Shown here piece after piece: positions 1-9,703 of a stretch of DNA of 64,000 bases. Source of the stretch: Euborellia annulipes (lineage: Eukaryota; Arthropoda; Insecta; Dermaptera; Anisolabididae); assembly GCA_023213315.1 (NCBI GenBank), contig JAKCPI010007782.1, positions 62,001 through 126,000 of the forward strand, read 5' to 3'. The position numbers and the translations under genes were made by a program. The notes under the pieces were generated by a model that was given only the letters and a program-made list of their open reading frames with translations, ran no database searches and had not been told where the DNA came from. Each line of letters opens with the position of its first letter. Position 1 is the stretch's first letter.

Positions 1-226
1 CCTATTGTTTCCTAGGAAGTACAAGAGTAAAGTGGCCTTCAAGCAATTTCGAGGGAAAAATGAGAATATACATTTTAAAGAGTATCTAAAAAATAATTTA
101 TTTATGAATTTTAATCAAAATCCTTAGAATGACAATTGAGAAAAAAAAAAACTGAAAAAGTATATCAGTAAAGTACTAGTACGTTTTGGAAAAAAGCAGA
201 ATTTTGGCTAACAAATTTGTTAGCGC
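1..226 (+). repeat. HLE internal fragment
   Basis: Matches the middle of the HLE family (the stretch around 'tacaagagtaaagtgg' through 'ctagtac'). It has neither terminal hairpin nor microsatellite and is cut by the window start. It lies in direct orientation just ahead of a second copy of the same internal segment, so this may be a local tandem duplication. Confidence 0.7.
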
Positions 227-295
227 GACTTTTGAAAAGAGTTTTTGAATAAAAAATCTATCTATATGATTAAAAATAACGCGAGTCAATTCTCA

Positions 296-808
296 AATAT
301 AAAATTTATTTTGTTACAAAGGCAACCATTTCTCCTATCTTTCCTATGAAGCACAAGAGTAAAGTGTGCTTCAAACAATTTTGAGGGCAAAACAAGAATA
401 GACATTTGAAAGAGCATCTAAAAGATAATTGATTTTTGAATTTTAATCAAAATCGTTAGAGCGAATTTTGAGAAAATCGAAATATACTGAAAAAGTACAT
501 CAGTAAAGTATTAGTACTCTTTGGCCGACTTTGATTAAAAGCTTATTTTTACGCTCCCGAAAGGTGTTTAACTTATATATAAAATTTCAGCCTCATAGCT
601 CAATTCCTTCATGCTTAAAAGTGAACACAGACACACACACACAGAGAGACAGAAAGACCATGTCGCGAAAACCACTTTTTTGGATTCAGGGGACCTCAAA
701 ACGTGTATATCCATCAAAATCTCCATATCGAATTTTTGACATGAATCCAATACTTTCTCTCTTAAAATATTAACATATATAGAGGTAAGAGAAAGTAAAA
801 ATATTTTG
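296..808 (+). repeat. HLE copy, 5' truncated
   Basis: Runs from the internal 'gcaaccatttctcc' motif through the CA/GA microsatellite (624-660), the 'accatgtcgcgaaaacc' motif and the terminal hairpin to GGTAAGAGAAAGT near 797. The TCTGGTGTGAC hairpin end is missing. The ORF of 80 codons at 531 is just the microsatellite half of the repeat read through, not a gene. Confidence 0.8.
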
Positions 809-1562
809 ATTGGATCCAAAAATTTTTATCGTATCCGATTCTAGATATATATATAAAAAAAAACTGCCCTTGACAATTAAAACTCCCCTCATAAAAATGT
901 TGGTTAATTTCCGCATGACTACAATAGTGATGCACCAAAAAAAAATAAAAATAAATAAAAATAAAAAAGAAGCCGAGATGCGAGCTGTTCGGGGAAGCCA
1001 GAGATCGAGAAGGCGCCTGTAAAAGTCGACCAGCCGGAAAACGAGACAGTCCAAAAGGGCCTTTGACGCCGCTCCCCTCATTTTATGGGGACGGTTATCA
1101 ACTCTTGGAAATTGGCTTGATTAGGTAGCGAAAAAAATAACTTTATAAACGATTCATTAACGCTTGAGTTTTATAAGTAGCTAAGGGACACGAAAGAACA
1201 GGGCTGTGTAGCCAGGAAATCAATCCAGACGAAATTAATTGTTGTAAATTGTCCTTTAGAATCCAGGGAAATCATTTTAATAGAGTAAACTTGCCCTTTT
1301 GTCAAGACGCTATTTTTGCATTCACTATTAAAGATTTGTTTGGTCTTCTGAAAAGTTGCGATTTTCACATTCGATAGTTGGACATGTTAGGGTTGCCATG
1401 TTCAAAGGAATAGAAGCAATATTACTTGGAAAAGTCTTGTGTTTAATAATTTTATTTATTTATTTAATTTTACAATATAAAACATAACTCTTTCTTACGG
1501 TACGATGTAAGAGAAATGAGATGTGCTGTCTGTCATTTGGGATTTTATATAAGGGAAAATAA
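809..1562. other. no gene seen; AT-rich with a GC-richer patch
   Basis: Mostly AT-rich sequence. A GC-richer patch at about 970-1085 is open for a while on both strands but lacks splice sites or codon structure. Nothing here is assigned. Confidence 0.5.
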
Positions 1563-1570
1563 TGTCACAG

Positions 1571-1745
1571 CAGTCGCGGATCCAGAGGTGTTTCTCGGGG
1601 GGGGGGGGGGGGGTAATCTGGTGTGACTGGTCGCACAGCACACAATAAAAAAATTTTTTTCGAAAAAAAGTTTGTTTTTTTTAAATCTCGGGGCGGGGGG
1701 GGGAGGTAATTACCGTCTTTATCCTCCCCCCTGTATCCACCCTTG
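1571..1745. mobile_element. hAT-type MITE, 175 bp, with 8-bp TSD
   Basis: Flanked by perfect 8-bp direct repeats TGTCACAG (1563-1570 and 1746-1753). Imperfect terminal inverted repeats read CAGTCGCGGATCCAGAGG at the left and, on the other strand, CAAGGGTGGATACAGGGG at the right. The interior holds long G runs and a short piece of the HLE 5' end (about 1613-1648). An 8-bp duplication plus CA-starting ends is the hAT signature; no transposase is present. Confidence 0.85.
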
Positions 1746-1854
1746 TGTCACAGTAGATTCTTTTTGATTTATTTGTGTCAGATTATTTTTTTTTTTTTTT
1801 TACAGAAATTTGCACGCTAGCAGGGTTTTAGTATAATTTTTCACATCCCTTTAT

Positions 1855-2159
1855 TTTCTTTAATGTCTTTTTTGGCATCAAATACCATTTAGGCACCTTC
1901 CTTATTTATTTCAAACATTAGTAGTCTCATATTCCTTTGAACATTGACACTATCTTTTGCTTCATTATTTAAGGATCAGTATTTTTAGTCAAAATATTGA
2001 TAATAAAATATATTTTATCAGGAAAACGAATACTGATGCATAAAGCAAAAACTTTTCCTAAGTTCAAAAGGAAAGATACTTGTGAAAAATTGATATTTGT
2101 ATTTATAAAAGTGTATTAGCCCCGAAGAAATAAATGGAGATTTTAAAAACAATAGAGCC
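1855..2159. other. SINE-tail fragment and AT-rich DNA
   Basis: At 1855-1930 the minus strand resembles the 'gatgccgaaaaagacatt' tail shared by the SINE-A relatives. The rest is AT-rich with no recognised feature. Confidence 0.35.
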
Positions 2160-2355
2160 CTTGGGCTTAGGGTAGTGGCTAACGTGCTGGCCTTCTATAC
2201 AAAGGGCCGCGGGTTCGGATCCCAGGCAATTTGGATAATAATGAGTATCGTAAAAAGTCTTGTATGGCCTGAGTTGCCGAGAAGACTTTGCGTATGGGTT
2301 TGTGAATGGGAGTGCGAGTGGGAAAAAAAGTGTGAGTGTTTTAAAAAAAAAACAT
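2160..2355 (+). repeat. SINE-A copy
   Basis: tRNA-like head: A-box-like GTAGTGGCTAACGTGC and B box GGTTCGGATCC (2214-2224), then the family tail with 'gtatcgtaaaaagtctt', 'gttgccgagaagac', repeated GTGTGAATG-like words and a poly-A end. RNA polymerase III transcription is expected for such heads but is not shown here. Confidence 0.85.
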
Positions 2356-2399
2356 GATAGAGTAGTTTATGAGAAAATAACAAAAAATTTTAAAACACA

Positions 2400-2540
2400 A
2401 GAATATACGTATAATGAACCGGATCACGATTAGTATATTAGTACTAAATCTAAAAGTGCATCTAAAAAATAGTTCATAGGCTCTCTATATCAATTTTAAT
2501 CAAAATCGAAGCGAATTTTGTGAAAATATAAAAAACTACT
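2400..2540 (+). repeat. HLE internal fragment, degraded
   Basis: Contains 'gcatctaaaaaatagtt', 'ttttaatcaaaatcg' and 'gcgaattttgtgaaaat' in the order found inside HLE copies, with deletions. No ends are present. Confidence 0.5.
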
Positions 2541-2542
2541 AA

Positions 2543-2890
2543 GGGCCGGTAGCTTCAACTATGGGTAACTAGTAGACCTATAGTTAGTTTGTAACATAGG
2601 CGTAGCCAGAAATTTTTGATGGGGGGTTCAAGAAATTTTTTTCAAAAATTTGAAAAATTTAAGATTATTTTAGGGTATTTATAAATCATTTTGGTTTTTT
2701 TTTTTTTTTAGCTAGAGTAAATTATTATATTTTACTTTCTCTTACCCTTATAGAGCTTAAATATCTAGTCATGGCATGGGTCCCATGGAGGGGGGGGCTT
2801 GAACCCCCAACCACCCTCCCCCTGGCTACGCCTATGGTTTGTAATACAGAAACCCTCTTATAGGGAACAAATCCTCTTCAGTATTAAAGG
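2543..2890 (+). mobile_element. Harbinger-type MITE left end, split by an inserted hAT MITE
   Basis: Begins GGGCCGGTAGCTTCA, the terminal repeat of the element at 62753-63807. It resumes after the 2595-2836 insertion with 'tacagaaaccctctt', which matches the inner part of that terminal repeat. No right end was found nearby, so this is a broken copy. Confidence 0.6.
2595..2836. mobile_element. hAT-type MITE, 242 bp, perfect 15-bp TIRs
   Basis: Perfect terminal inverted repeats CATAGGCGTAGCCAG / CTGGCTACGCCTATG and a perfect 8-bp target duplication GTTTGTAA (2587-2594 and 2837-2844). Inserted inside the Harbinger-type end above, so it is the younger of the two. The interior is AT-rich with G runs; no coding frame. 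Confidence 0.92.
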
Positions 2891-3550
2891 TTTTGTGAAG
2901 CTAGCAATTTAATAAAGACACAACTTGACCTCCTCCCGCTTGCTCAAATTAGGCGTACCTCCTAAATATGCAATAAAAGGGGAAAAAAAAAATAAGGATC
3001 ACCCTGTATAAGAAGTGCAAATGGAACAAAAATATTATTAATTTATAGCTCTAAAGGCCCCACATTATGTACGATCAACAAACTTTAAAAATGACCTTTA
3101 ATAAGCCCACAATCTTACGTCCACGCACTATTGGCATAGTGAAGGAAAAGTAAAGTTTTTACGAAGTTAATAGGCCTATAATAAAATTAAAATAAATTGA
3201 AGAAAATCGAATAACATGGCTAAATAAATTGCCTGGGATTTTTAACCCGTTGTTGTGTGAATCCCTCCCCCAACTCCTCCAACTACTTAACGCTATCTAA
3301 ATGCTTTTCAATTAGTTTTTAACCATCTGCCAAGACAAGAAGACAGCGAGCGCTGCTAATGTTGCCCAGATGCGGCAGCTGGTGACGTCATCGACCTACG
3401 TATGCCGATTGGGAGAGTACCTTGCATCAGGAATATTTTAATATCAAACCAAACAATGCTTTGAAAATATAAATGTGAAAAACGCTAGCTCTGACCAAGA
3501 TAAAGCCCCTGGATTGGAATAGTAATGATAATTTTTTTGTTTTTTTTTTC
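2891..3550. other. unique DNA with a GC-rich patch holding a CRE box
   Basis: AT-rich except for 3340-3440, which is GC-rich and contains TGACGTCA at 3383-3390. The + strand is open for about 35 codons there, with no convincing splice sites. It could be a regulatory element or an undetected exon; I cannot decide. Confidence 0.35.
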
Positions 3551-3810
3551 ATAATTAAGAAAAGGCGAGGGTACGCCACAGGTGGGCCCGAGCCAGCTGA
3601 GGGGGTCCAGGGGAGTGAAGCCCCCCCTGTCTAGACGTGAAGCTTCTTATAATTAAGAAAAGGTGAGAGTCCGCCGCAGGCGGGCCCGAGCCAGGTGGCG
3701 GCGAATCCAGGGGGAGGGGAGCCCCCTGTCTAGACGTGAAGCTTCACATAATTAAGAAAAGACGAAAGTCCGCCGCAGGCGGGCCCGAGCCAGCTGGCGG
3801 GGAGTCCAGG
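3551..3810 (+). repeat. 98/99-bp minisatellite, 2.6 units
   Basis: Three direct units start at 3551, 3649 and 3748 with 'ataattaagaaaag'. Each then has a GC-rich body with 'ccgcaggcgggcccgagcc' and a 'ctgtctagacgtgaagctt' end (absent from the third, truncated unit). The body is itself partly palindromic. Single diverged units occur at 8160-8250 and 9704-9819, so the unit is dispersed as well as tandem. Confidence 0.9.
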
Positions 3811-4080
3811 CACATTTTAAATTTTAATATATTGGCGGAAACTAAATATATGTCCACACAAAAAAGCACAGAACACAACTTCGAATACCGAAGGAAAGGT
3901 GAAAGTTGTGTGTTGTGCGACAGTCACACCAGATTTTTTACTTTCTCTTGCCTATATACCGGTATACGTTAATATATAGAGAGAAAATGTTGGATTCGAT
4001 GTCTAGATTTTAATTAAAATACATATTTTGAGGTCCCCCGAGTTCAAACAAGTGGGTCTTGCAAATGGTCTGGCTGAGTG
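3811..4080 (-). repeat. HLE start hairpin abutting the end of a second HLE
   Basis: 3866-3935 is the long start hairpin of one HLE (minus orientation). The end hairpin of a second HLE follows directly (about 3938-3990), and this copy stops near 4080 in its microsatellite. The same junction occurs at 12576-12792, so it belongs to the duplicated segment. Confidence 0.75.
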
Positions 4081-4697
4081 TATCTCTCTACTCTCTAATT
4101 ACCTGAATGCCTTCTCCTTTCATCAATTGTTTAAATACAACAGCCACTTTATCTCAATTCTTGTTTTGGCTTAAACTAGAGTTTATTTGTATAAAATACA
4201 ACCTTTCGGTCATCCATGATAATAACGAGTGATTTATTTATTTTTAATAGAGGTTTTTCTCAAATATTTTTATATTAAAAATATGTATCTAAGCTTAAAT
4301 AAATAAATATATTCATAAATGAAGAATACTCACATTAATAGCTCGCTCTGGGCGGGAAATGCTGGACCGGAGTAGCGCAGTGACGATGTGATCCGGGTGC
4401 CTTCTCGAGGCACATTGAAGGCAAAGGTGCCTCCAAGTGTATTCCCTGGGCAGGTGATGACGTCACACATAAACCTGTCCAGACAAGATTAAAAGTCTAT
4501 AAGAAATCAATAGGTAAAATAAGAGAGTTATAGAAAGGCTCAAAACAAAAGAGAAAAATATTGTGAAAAGAGTGTTCGAGAGAGAGAAGGGGAAGTCTTA
4601 TCGTTGGCTCATTAAACCTTATTTATTTGATATGTATAACATATCTTTTAAGGAATTCGAATATAAATTAATTTAAATAAAATAATTATTTTCTACT
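3866..4697. repeat. segmental duplication, copy 1 (of 12576-13400)
   Basis: About 0.83 kb that is nearly identical to 12576-13400, in the same orientation, 8.7 kb away. It includes the HLE-HLE junction, AT-rich intron-like DNA and the 141-nt exon. From about 4330 to 4620 the two copies differ at a single position by eye; both outer flanks are unrelated. The duplication must be recent. Confidence 0.9.
4334..4474 (-). CDS. 141-nt internal coding exon, copy 1 of a duplicated pair; protein not recognised
   Basis: Read on the minus strand it has a 3' splice site (pyrimidine-rich, ending CTGTCTGGACAG), 141 nt open in one frame, and a near-consensus 5' splice site AAT|GTGAGT (GT at 4333-4332). It begins with the last base of a codon and ends with two bases of the next, so both introns are phase 2 and the exon can be skipped or exchanged without breaking the frame. 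It encodes 46 full codons, starting FMCDVITCPGNTLGG and including NVPREGTRITSSLRYSG, with two cysteines near the start. Codons are much richer in G/C at third positions than the surrounding DNA. A second frame is also open but ends in a stop within the exon. The copy at 13042-13182 differs only by TTT versus TTC (both Phe). I do not recognise the family; no signal peptide or membrane segment is visible. A CRE-like TGACGTCA (4458-4465) lies within the coding sequence. Confidence 0.7.
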
Positions 4698-4804
4698 ATA
4701 CAAAATTTGATAGACAAAAATTTTAAGATTAAAAAAACAAAAAAAAAAATGCAATGTAATTGTGAATTTTTACTGGTCAAGTAGATAATGTCATTGTAGA
4801 ATTA

Positions 4805-4945
4805 AACAATCAGAAAGACCATGTCGCGAAAACCACTTTTTTGACTCGAGGGACCTCAAAACGGGTATATCAATCAAAAATCTCGACATCGAATTTTTGC
4901 CATGAATTCAATGCTTTCTCTCTATAGATATTAACATATATAGAG
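4805..4945 (+). repeat. HLE 3'-end fragment
   Basis: Starts in the 'accatgtcgcgaaaacc' motif after the microsatellite and ends in the terminal hairpin (cttt ctctatagatattaaca). It stops before the final GAGAAAGT. Confidence 0.75.
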
Positions 4946-5095
4946 GTATGTTTTTTTTAAGGTGTTTTTCGGCATCTAAGGCCATTTAGACCCCATCCCT
5001 ATTTATTTCAAATGATTTGTAGTCAAATCAAATGAAATAAATTTTTCTCGCTTGGGACGGGAAGTGATCCCGGGACTCCGGTGCGAGATATAGAG
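4946..5095 (-). repeat. SINE fragment (SINE-A relative)
   Basis: On the minus strand it shows a B-box-like word near a 'cgggatcac' core and then the 'gcatctaaggccatttaga' / 'ggcatct' tail shared with 33673-33876 and 44998-45190. The A box is missing. Confidence 0.5.
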
Positions 5096-5521
5096 GTAAT
5101 ATAAATAGATAGTAAAATTTATATTTGAATCATTCGATAACGGCAAGTAGGCCTATTCATATGAAAGTATCGAAAAAAAAAATCGAGTAAAAAATTTACT
5201 AGTATCTAACCAAAAGTATCGATACCCTTGCTATATATACATTGCCCAGAAATATTTCGACAACACATTGCCCAAAAATATTGCCAGACAATGTGCATTT
5301 TTTAATGCTCGTGAACAGGTAACACAGAAAAGTTGAAATAAAAGCAACTGTGAGTTATTATAAAACACTCAATAAATATTGAGTGAAACCTCACAATTAA
5401 ACAGAAGCTCAGTATACTGGGTATAATGTTTCATTTAAAACCCACACCGCAACCCTTAAATATAATTAACATATTAATCTAAAAAAAAAAAAAATTTCGC
5501 TGTCATTGTAATTTAAAATTT
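5096..5521. other. no gene seen
   Basis: AT-rich, with a short duplicated phrase 'cattgcccagaaatatt' / 'cattgcccaaaaatatt' at about 5241 and 5266. No other feature recognised. Confidence 0.4.
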
Positions 5522-5631
5522 TTAACTATAGTTGCGTGAAATGGAATTCGTGACGGGCGCTCGAAACGTCGACAGAATAAATTTGTTTTTTATTTTCCTT
5601 GGCTGACTCCATTCCACGCAACTATAGTTAA
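5522..5631 (+). repeat. Penelope-like palindrome with degenerate hammerhead-like apex (family shared with 56432)
   Basis: Outer arms TTAACTATAGTTGCGTG / CGCAACTATAGTTAA pair. The apex carries TGACGGGCGCTCGAAACGTC, resembling the hammerhead-like cores elsewhere in the window but lacking a normal CTGANGA box and helix II. The same element, with a much longer intact helix I, is at 56432-56568. Confidence 0.6.
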
Positions 5632-5730
5632 TACTCACAGCCAGTATAATAAATAATTATTTAAAATTTTTATTTGGAAAAGTGGATTTCCGGCCCTCGG
5701 GGTTTGGTGTAGAGGTTAGCGTGCTAACCT

Positions 5731-6298
5731 CAGGGACGGCTTTAGTGGGTAGGCAGGGTAGGCAACTGCCTACCCAATAATAATGTCGGTTTTGGCATAA
5801 GCTACAACAGAGTTCAATTTTAATAGTTATTTATATCCACTGTTGTAGTTTTTTTTTTTTTTTTATTTAAAAAAACATTCACACTTTTTCTCATTCACAC
5901 TCACACTCCACACACATTCACACTGTCTTTTCGGCAGCTCAGGCCATATAAGACATTTACGATAACCGTTATTTATGAATTATATATATTAGGGTCCAGG
6001 CATTTTATTTAAGCCATCTGGTATCAGATGGCTAAATAAAATCATCGGACTGCTGGGGTCCGAACCCGGACGTTTGGTATATGAGGTTACACCAACCTCT
6101 ACACACGGTGGGCACTGTTGTAGTTAAACTATACTTTCTCTCTTATATATTAACATATATATAGAGGTAAGAGAAAGTAAAAAATGTCATCCTTTTCTGA
6201 GTAAGTAAACGCAAAACTTTTGAGAAAACAAACAATTATTTTAAAAAAGCACCCCGGAAAGTTGCCTACCCAATATCTTCATCCTAGAGCCGCCCCTG
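5731..6298. mobile_element. hAT-type element, 568 bp, inserted in SINE-A
   Basis: Ends CAGGGACGGCTTTAG and CTAGAGCCGCCCCTG form 15-bp imperfect TIRs, flanked by perfect 8-bp duplications GCTAACCT (5723-5730, 6299-6306). The next sequence inside each end, GGTAGGCAACTGCC-like at the left and GTTGCCTACCC at the right, extends the inverted repeat. The interior carries a minus-strand SINE-A and an HLE end fragment (about 6130-6182), so it is a target as well as an invader. Confidence 0.92.
5868..6112 (-). repeat. SINE-A copy inside the hAT element
   Basis: Full family order on the minus strand: tRNA-like head with B box GGTTCGGACCCC, 'catctgataccagatgg' palindromic core, 'aaataacggttatcgtaaa', 'gctgccgaaaagac', GTGTGAATG words and poly-A (poly-T at 5851-5864 on the + strand). 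A few bases are lost between the A and B boxes. Confidence 0.85.
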
Positions 6299-6525
6299 GC
6301 TAACCTCGTATACCAAAAGTCGCGGGTTCGGACTCCAGGCAGTCCGATAATTTTATTTAAGGCATTTGGATACCAAATGGCTTAAATAGAAATGCCTGGT
6401 CTCCCAATAGATTTATTAAAACATACGAGTATCGTTTAAAGTCTTAAATGACCTAAGTTGCCGAAAAGACGTGTGAATGTGTGTGTGAATAAGCAAAAAG
6501 TGTGAATGTTTAAAAAAAAAAAGGT

Positions 6526-7084
6526 GCGGCCAGAAATCAACAGCCCCTTATATCTAGGTAAAGGAAAATCAAGATGCATGGAAATTCATATAGGAGGTCC
6601 GGTGGAGAATTTTTTATAATTTTCCCTAAACTCGAGGCAATGGGTAGTGTTATTCAAAAATTTTGGCAGTGATATTAAAAGTCATACTTTTTTTTTTTTT
6701 TTTCTTTATTTCTCGGCTGTAGCACGGAGCCATTCAGCCATCCGAAAAAGTCATACTTAGATTATTTTTAGGATCTCTAACAATAACTATGTCAGAAAGA
6801 ATGAGGGACCAAATCAAATCTAGAGTGAGCGTTAGATTTGGTCTTGGAGGAGATGGGGATGGGAGATGTAGAGAGCGTGTGTTGTTTCTCGTCAAGAGGC
6901 TGTCTGGCTGACTGGCCAGTCATTGAGATAACGTAACGTTCCAATCAGTTCAATTACCGAGACGAAGACAAGCAGATCGCTTGACAATTCCTTTCAACTA
7001 ATTGAAACGTCACCTACACCATCGAGTGCTTATGTGAACCATGTGTCAAGAAACAATTACTGGCTAAGATCACACGTGCCATTT
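6526..7084. other. unique DNA, no gene seen
   Basis: 6550-6780 is AT-rich. 6820-7080 has more balanced composition but no open frame flanked by splice sites. It might be conserved non-coding DNA; nothing in it is assigned. Confidence 0.4.
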
Positions 7085-7872
7085 TAACCTCCATATATGT
7101 TAATATATTAATATATAGAGAGAAAGTATTGGATTCATGTCAAAAATTCGATGTCGAGATTTTGACGGATCACTAGCGTAACGTTTTTAGCGGCCCCCTC
7201 GCAAATTTTATTTCGGGCCCCACTATTAGACCATACAAAAAATATTTTTAAAATACCGTATACCCCTGAACCCTGAGGGCCCCGGGCCCTCTCAAAGAGA
7301 AATTTTCATTTTTTTTTTTTTTATCTAAATTTTTCCGTTTTTATCGGAGCTACAGTTTTTTAGTCCGGCCCGGTCCGAGGGCCCCCCAAGGTCCGGGACC
7401 CCCGCATCGCGGGGTCTGCGGGGGCGTACGTTACGCCACTGTAACGGATATACACGTTTTGAAGTCCACTGAATCCAAAAAAAGTGGTTTTCGCGACATG
7501 GTCTGTCTGTGGTGTGTGTCTATCGTGTGTGTGTGTGTGTTTGTGAACAAAATATGTCTAGAACGAAAAGAGCTAGGAAGTTTCAACATGGGACGTGACA
7601 CAAAGCTTTTGATTTTTGAACAAAACTGACCAAAAAGTACTAGTACTTTACTGATGTACTTTTTCAGTTTCGATTTTCTCAAAATTTTCTCCAACGATTT
7701 TGATTAAAATTCAAAAATCAATTATTTTTTTAGATGCTCTTTAAAATGTATATTCTCATCTTGCCATTGAAATCTTCTGAAGACCATTTTACTCTTGTAC
7801 TTCATAGGAAAGATAGGAGAAATGGTTGCCATGGTAACAAAATATAAATATTTTCCCATACTTATAAATTTT
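7085..7872 (-). repeat. HLE copy (minus), split by a hAT MITE
   Basis: From the end hairpin (7088-7128) through 'attcgatgtcgagattttg', the GT microsatellite (7500-7541) and 'ctagtactttactgatg' to 'ggttgccatggtaacaaaa' (about 7822). The start hairpin is missing. The 5' part is separated from the rest by the insertion at 7171-7441. Confidence 0.85.
7171..7441. mobile_element. hAT-type MITE, 271 bp, inserted in HLE
   Basis: Left end CACTAGCGTAACGT, right end ACGTTACGCCACTG (its complement CAGTGGCGTAACGT), flanked by TGACGGAT (7163-7170) and TAACGGAT (7442-7449), an 8-bp duplication with one mismatch. The GC-rich interior is full of GGGCCC-type words. No transposase. Confidence 0.85.
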
Positions 7873-7900
7873 ACTTCTTGAAAATCAAATGTGCCGTAAG

Positions 7901-8159
7901 CCCTAGGGGCTTGGTGTAGGGGTTAGCGTGCTAACCTCGTATACCAAACGTCGCGGGTTCGGACCCCAGGCAGTCAGATGATTTTATTTAAGCCATTTGG
8001 ATACCAGATGGCTTAAGTAAGAATGCCTGGACCCCAATATAGACTAATTCATAAATAACGGTTATCGTCAAAGTCTTATATGGCCTAAGTTGCCGAAAAG
8101 ACTGTGTATGTGTGAATGTGAGTGTGAATGAGAAAAAAGAGTGAATGTTAAAAAAAAAA
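7901..8159 (+). repeat. SINE-A copy, near full length
   Basis: A box TGGTGTAGGGG, B box GGTTCGGACCCC, 'ggataccagatggctta' core, 'ataacggttatcgtca', 'gttgccgaaaagac', GTGTGAATG words and a poly-A end at 8150-8158. The open frames of 69 and 136 codons crossing it on the minus strand are repeat read-through. Confidence 0.9.
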
Positions 8160-8250
8160 GGCGAGGGTCCGCCACAAGCGGGCCCGAGCCAGCTGAAGGC
8201 AGTTGGCCAAGCTCCCCGCCGAAGGCGGGCGGTGCGGCTAGTTGTAAAAT
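8160..8250 (+). repeat. single diverged unit of the 98-bp minisatellite
   Basis: Shares 'ggcgagggtccgcc', 'gcgggcccgagccagctga' and a 'gcggtgcggctagtt' end with 9704-9819. It sits directly after a SINE-A poly-A tract. Confidence 0.7.
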
Positions 8251-8802
8251 ATAACAATGAACATAGAGCAATAACATTTAAAACACTTGTAGGGGCATAG
8301 ACCTGTGTGTGAGCCCTTTGGGCGACCCGCCTAAGATAGACCGACAGTTTTGGGGGGACCCACTGTTTTGGACTTTCAAAACTTTGAATTTTCAACAAAA
8401 TCTCTATGATAGCAATACTTTCCTTATATATTACATATATAGGTAAGATAAAATAAAAATCACGTTTGAAAATCCTTATTTTTTATCATTAATTTATTTT
8501 TGACAAAGATAATAAATAAAAATGTCAGTCCATTGATAAACAGGTTTGAAGAGAAAGAAAGGAAGAGAGATGCTATGCCATTGCTTATTCAGCCTCAGCT
8601 GATAAGAATTGGAATTATCATTTATATACAAAAACTGCAAGGGTAATCAATTCCTCTAGACAGGATGAATGGAGAATGCAACATGAATGAAAGGAAGAAA
8701 TTGGATACATAAATAAAAAAAAAAAAAAAAGATTTGTATGGACATAGAAAATTGTATCAAAACAAAAGGATGAGTACATCATATTTATGTAGGAAAAAAG
8801 AG
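8251..8802. other. unique DNA with an HLE end fragment
   Basis: 8408-8460 matches the end hairpin of HLE (+), mutated. The remainder, including a purine-rich run at 8548-8572, has no recognised feature. Confidence 0.45.
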
Positions 8803-8885
8803 ACGGGAGCCTTCCAGGGAACAGCAATCAGGTGAAATAAAAAGCTTTATCATTTGTTGCCGAAGTTTCGGGTACTAGTCGCAAT

Positions 8886-9207
8886 TAGGGGTGTTCGATT
8901 ATGAGAAAAAATAATCGATTATCGATTATGAAAAACAATCGATTATTTCGATTAATCGGTTATTGGGTCCGGACGAACGAAAAAAATAATCAAAATTAAA
9001 TATACAAATAACCTAGTGTTTAATATGTATATTTAATTTTAATTTACAAAAAGTTTCAACGAGAACCAACGGTCAAAAGTTTAAATCTTATGAAAAAATA
9101 AATGAATATGAATGAATTTTTTTAATATACGCGTCTCACCCGACGAAAAAACAATCGAAATAATCGATTGCTATTTTTTTTATAATCGATTATTTTGTGC
9201 AGCCCTA
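8886..9207. mobile_element. hAT-type MITE, 322 bp, perfect 8-bp TSD
   Basis: Ends TAGGGGTGTTCGATTAT and TTTTGTGCAGCCCTA (complement TAGGGCTGCACAAAA), then repeated AATCGATTAT words running inward from both ends. Perfect duplications GTCGCAAT at 8878-8885 and 9208-9215. It has no coding frame. It landed inside the hammerhead-like core of the left arm of the surrounding palindrome. Confidence 0.95.
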
Positions 9208-9365
9208 GTCGCAATCATCTTCAGGGCAAGCAAAATTGATTGAGTCGAGGAATAGGTTTTATTATTGTATGCAATACATACTATTGATGCTAAGAATTAA
9301 TAAAATCATATAGATATAAGCATGAAATTAAATTTCAGTACCGCATAACCTGTACTAAATATTGA

Positions 9366-9425
9366 CAATTTTGCTAGCCCTGAGGATGAGTGCGAATTGC
9401 ACCCGAAACGTCTGCGACAAAATAT
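9366..9425 (+). ncRNA. hammerhead-ribozyme-like motif
   Basis: CTGAGGA (9380-9386), an extra T, helix II GAGTGC/GCACCC (9388-9393 with 9399-9404, one A-C mismatch, loop of 5), GAAAC (9405-9409), then GTC (9410-9412). The two-base ACGT palindrome would form helix III as in minimal dimerising hammerheads. Flanks ATTTTG / CAAAAT can form an outer helix I. Confidence 0.55.
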
Positions 9426-9475
9426 AAAGTTTTTTTATTTCACCTGGCTGCTGTTCCCGAGAAGGCTCCCAGGGA

Positions 9476-9703
9476 CTTTCTTCCATCTAACTCAAGAAAT
9501 CTGTATCATATTTATGTTTTGGAAAAGTAATTAACGAACGTGTTAAACAAATATTGCGATATCAGGGGAGTTTAAAAATTTCTTTGTCGACTAAGAAATT
9601 ATAAATGGGAGAAACAAGCCGAGGTGTAGTATTGACAATCTTGGAATAAAAATGGTAATATCACAAAAAATGTGAAAAACACATGATATTTTTTTTTCTT
9701 CTC
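9476..9703. other. AT-rich, no feature seen
   Basis: Nothing recognised apart from a short palindrome 'atgtgaaaaacacat' at about 9670-9684. Confidence 0.4.

Larger units (their letters stand above)
5695..6525 (+). repeat. SINE-A copy split by a hAT element
   Basis: The head (5695-5730, A box TGGTGTAGAGG) resumes after the 5731-6298 insertion with B box GGTTCGGACTCC, the 'ccaggcagtccga' core, the 'gttgccgaaaagac' tail and poly-A near 6512-6522. Joining the two halves across one copy of GCTAACCT restores the family consensus. Confidence 0.88.
8803..9475. repeat. Penelope-like palindromic relic, left arm split by a hAT MITE
   Basis: Left arm (8803-8885 plus 9216-9240) and right arm (9366-9475) are inverted copies: both contain 'gggaacagca', 'caggtgaaataaaaa' on one strand and the GAAAC-type ribozyme core. 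The spacer (9241-9365) is AT-rich. The palindromic arrangement with CGAAACGTC cores is typical of Penelope-like terminal repeats; no reverse transcriptase remains. Confidence 0.7.

Noticed and set aside
531..773. 80-codon + strand frame and similar frames inside HLE copies (12508, 19564, 20466, 40996)
   Set aside because: The same frame recurs because the repeat recurs; it spans the microsatellite and hairpin and shows no protein-like conservation.
3551..3810. CRISPR array
   Set aside because: Units are contiguous 98-99 bp tandem repeats without spacers, in a eukaryotic context.
7988..8398. 136-codon minus frame
   Set aside because: Crosses a SINE-A and a minisatellite unit; its Ser/His/Thr-rich part is the GTGTGAATG tail read backwards.
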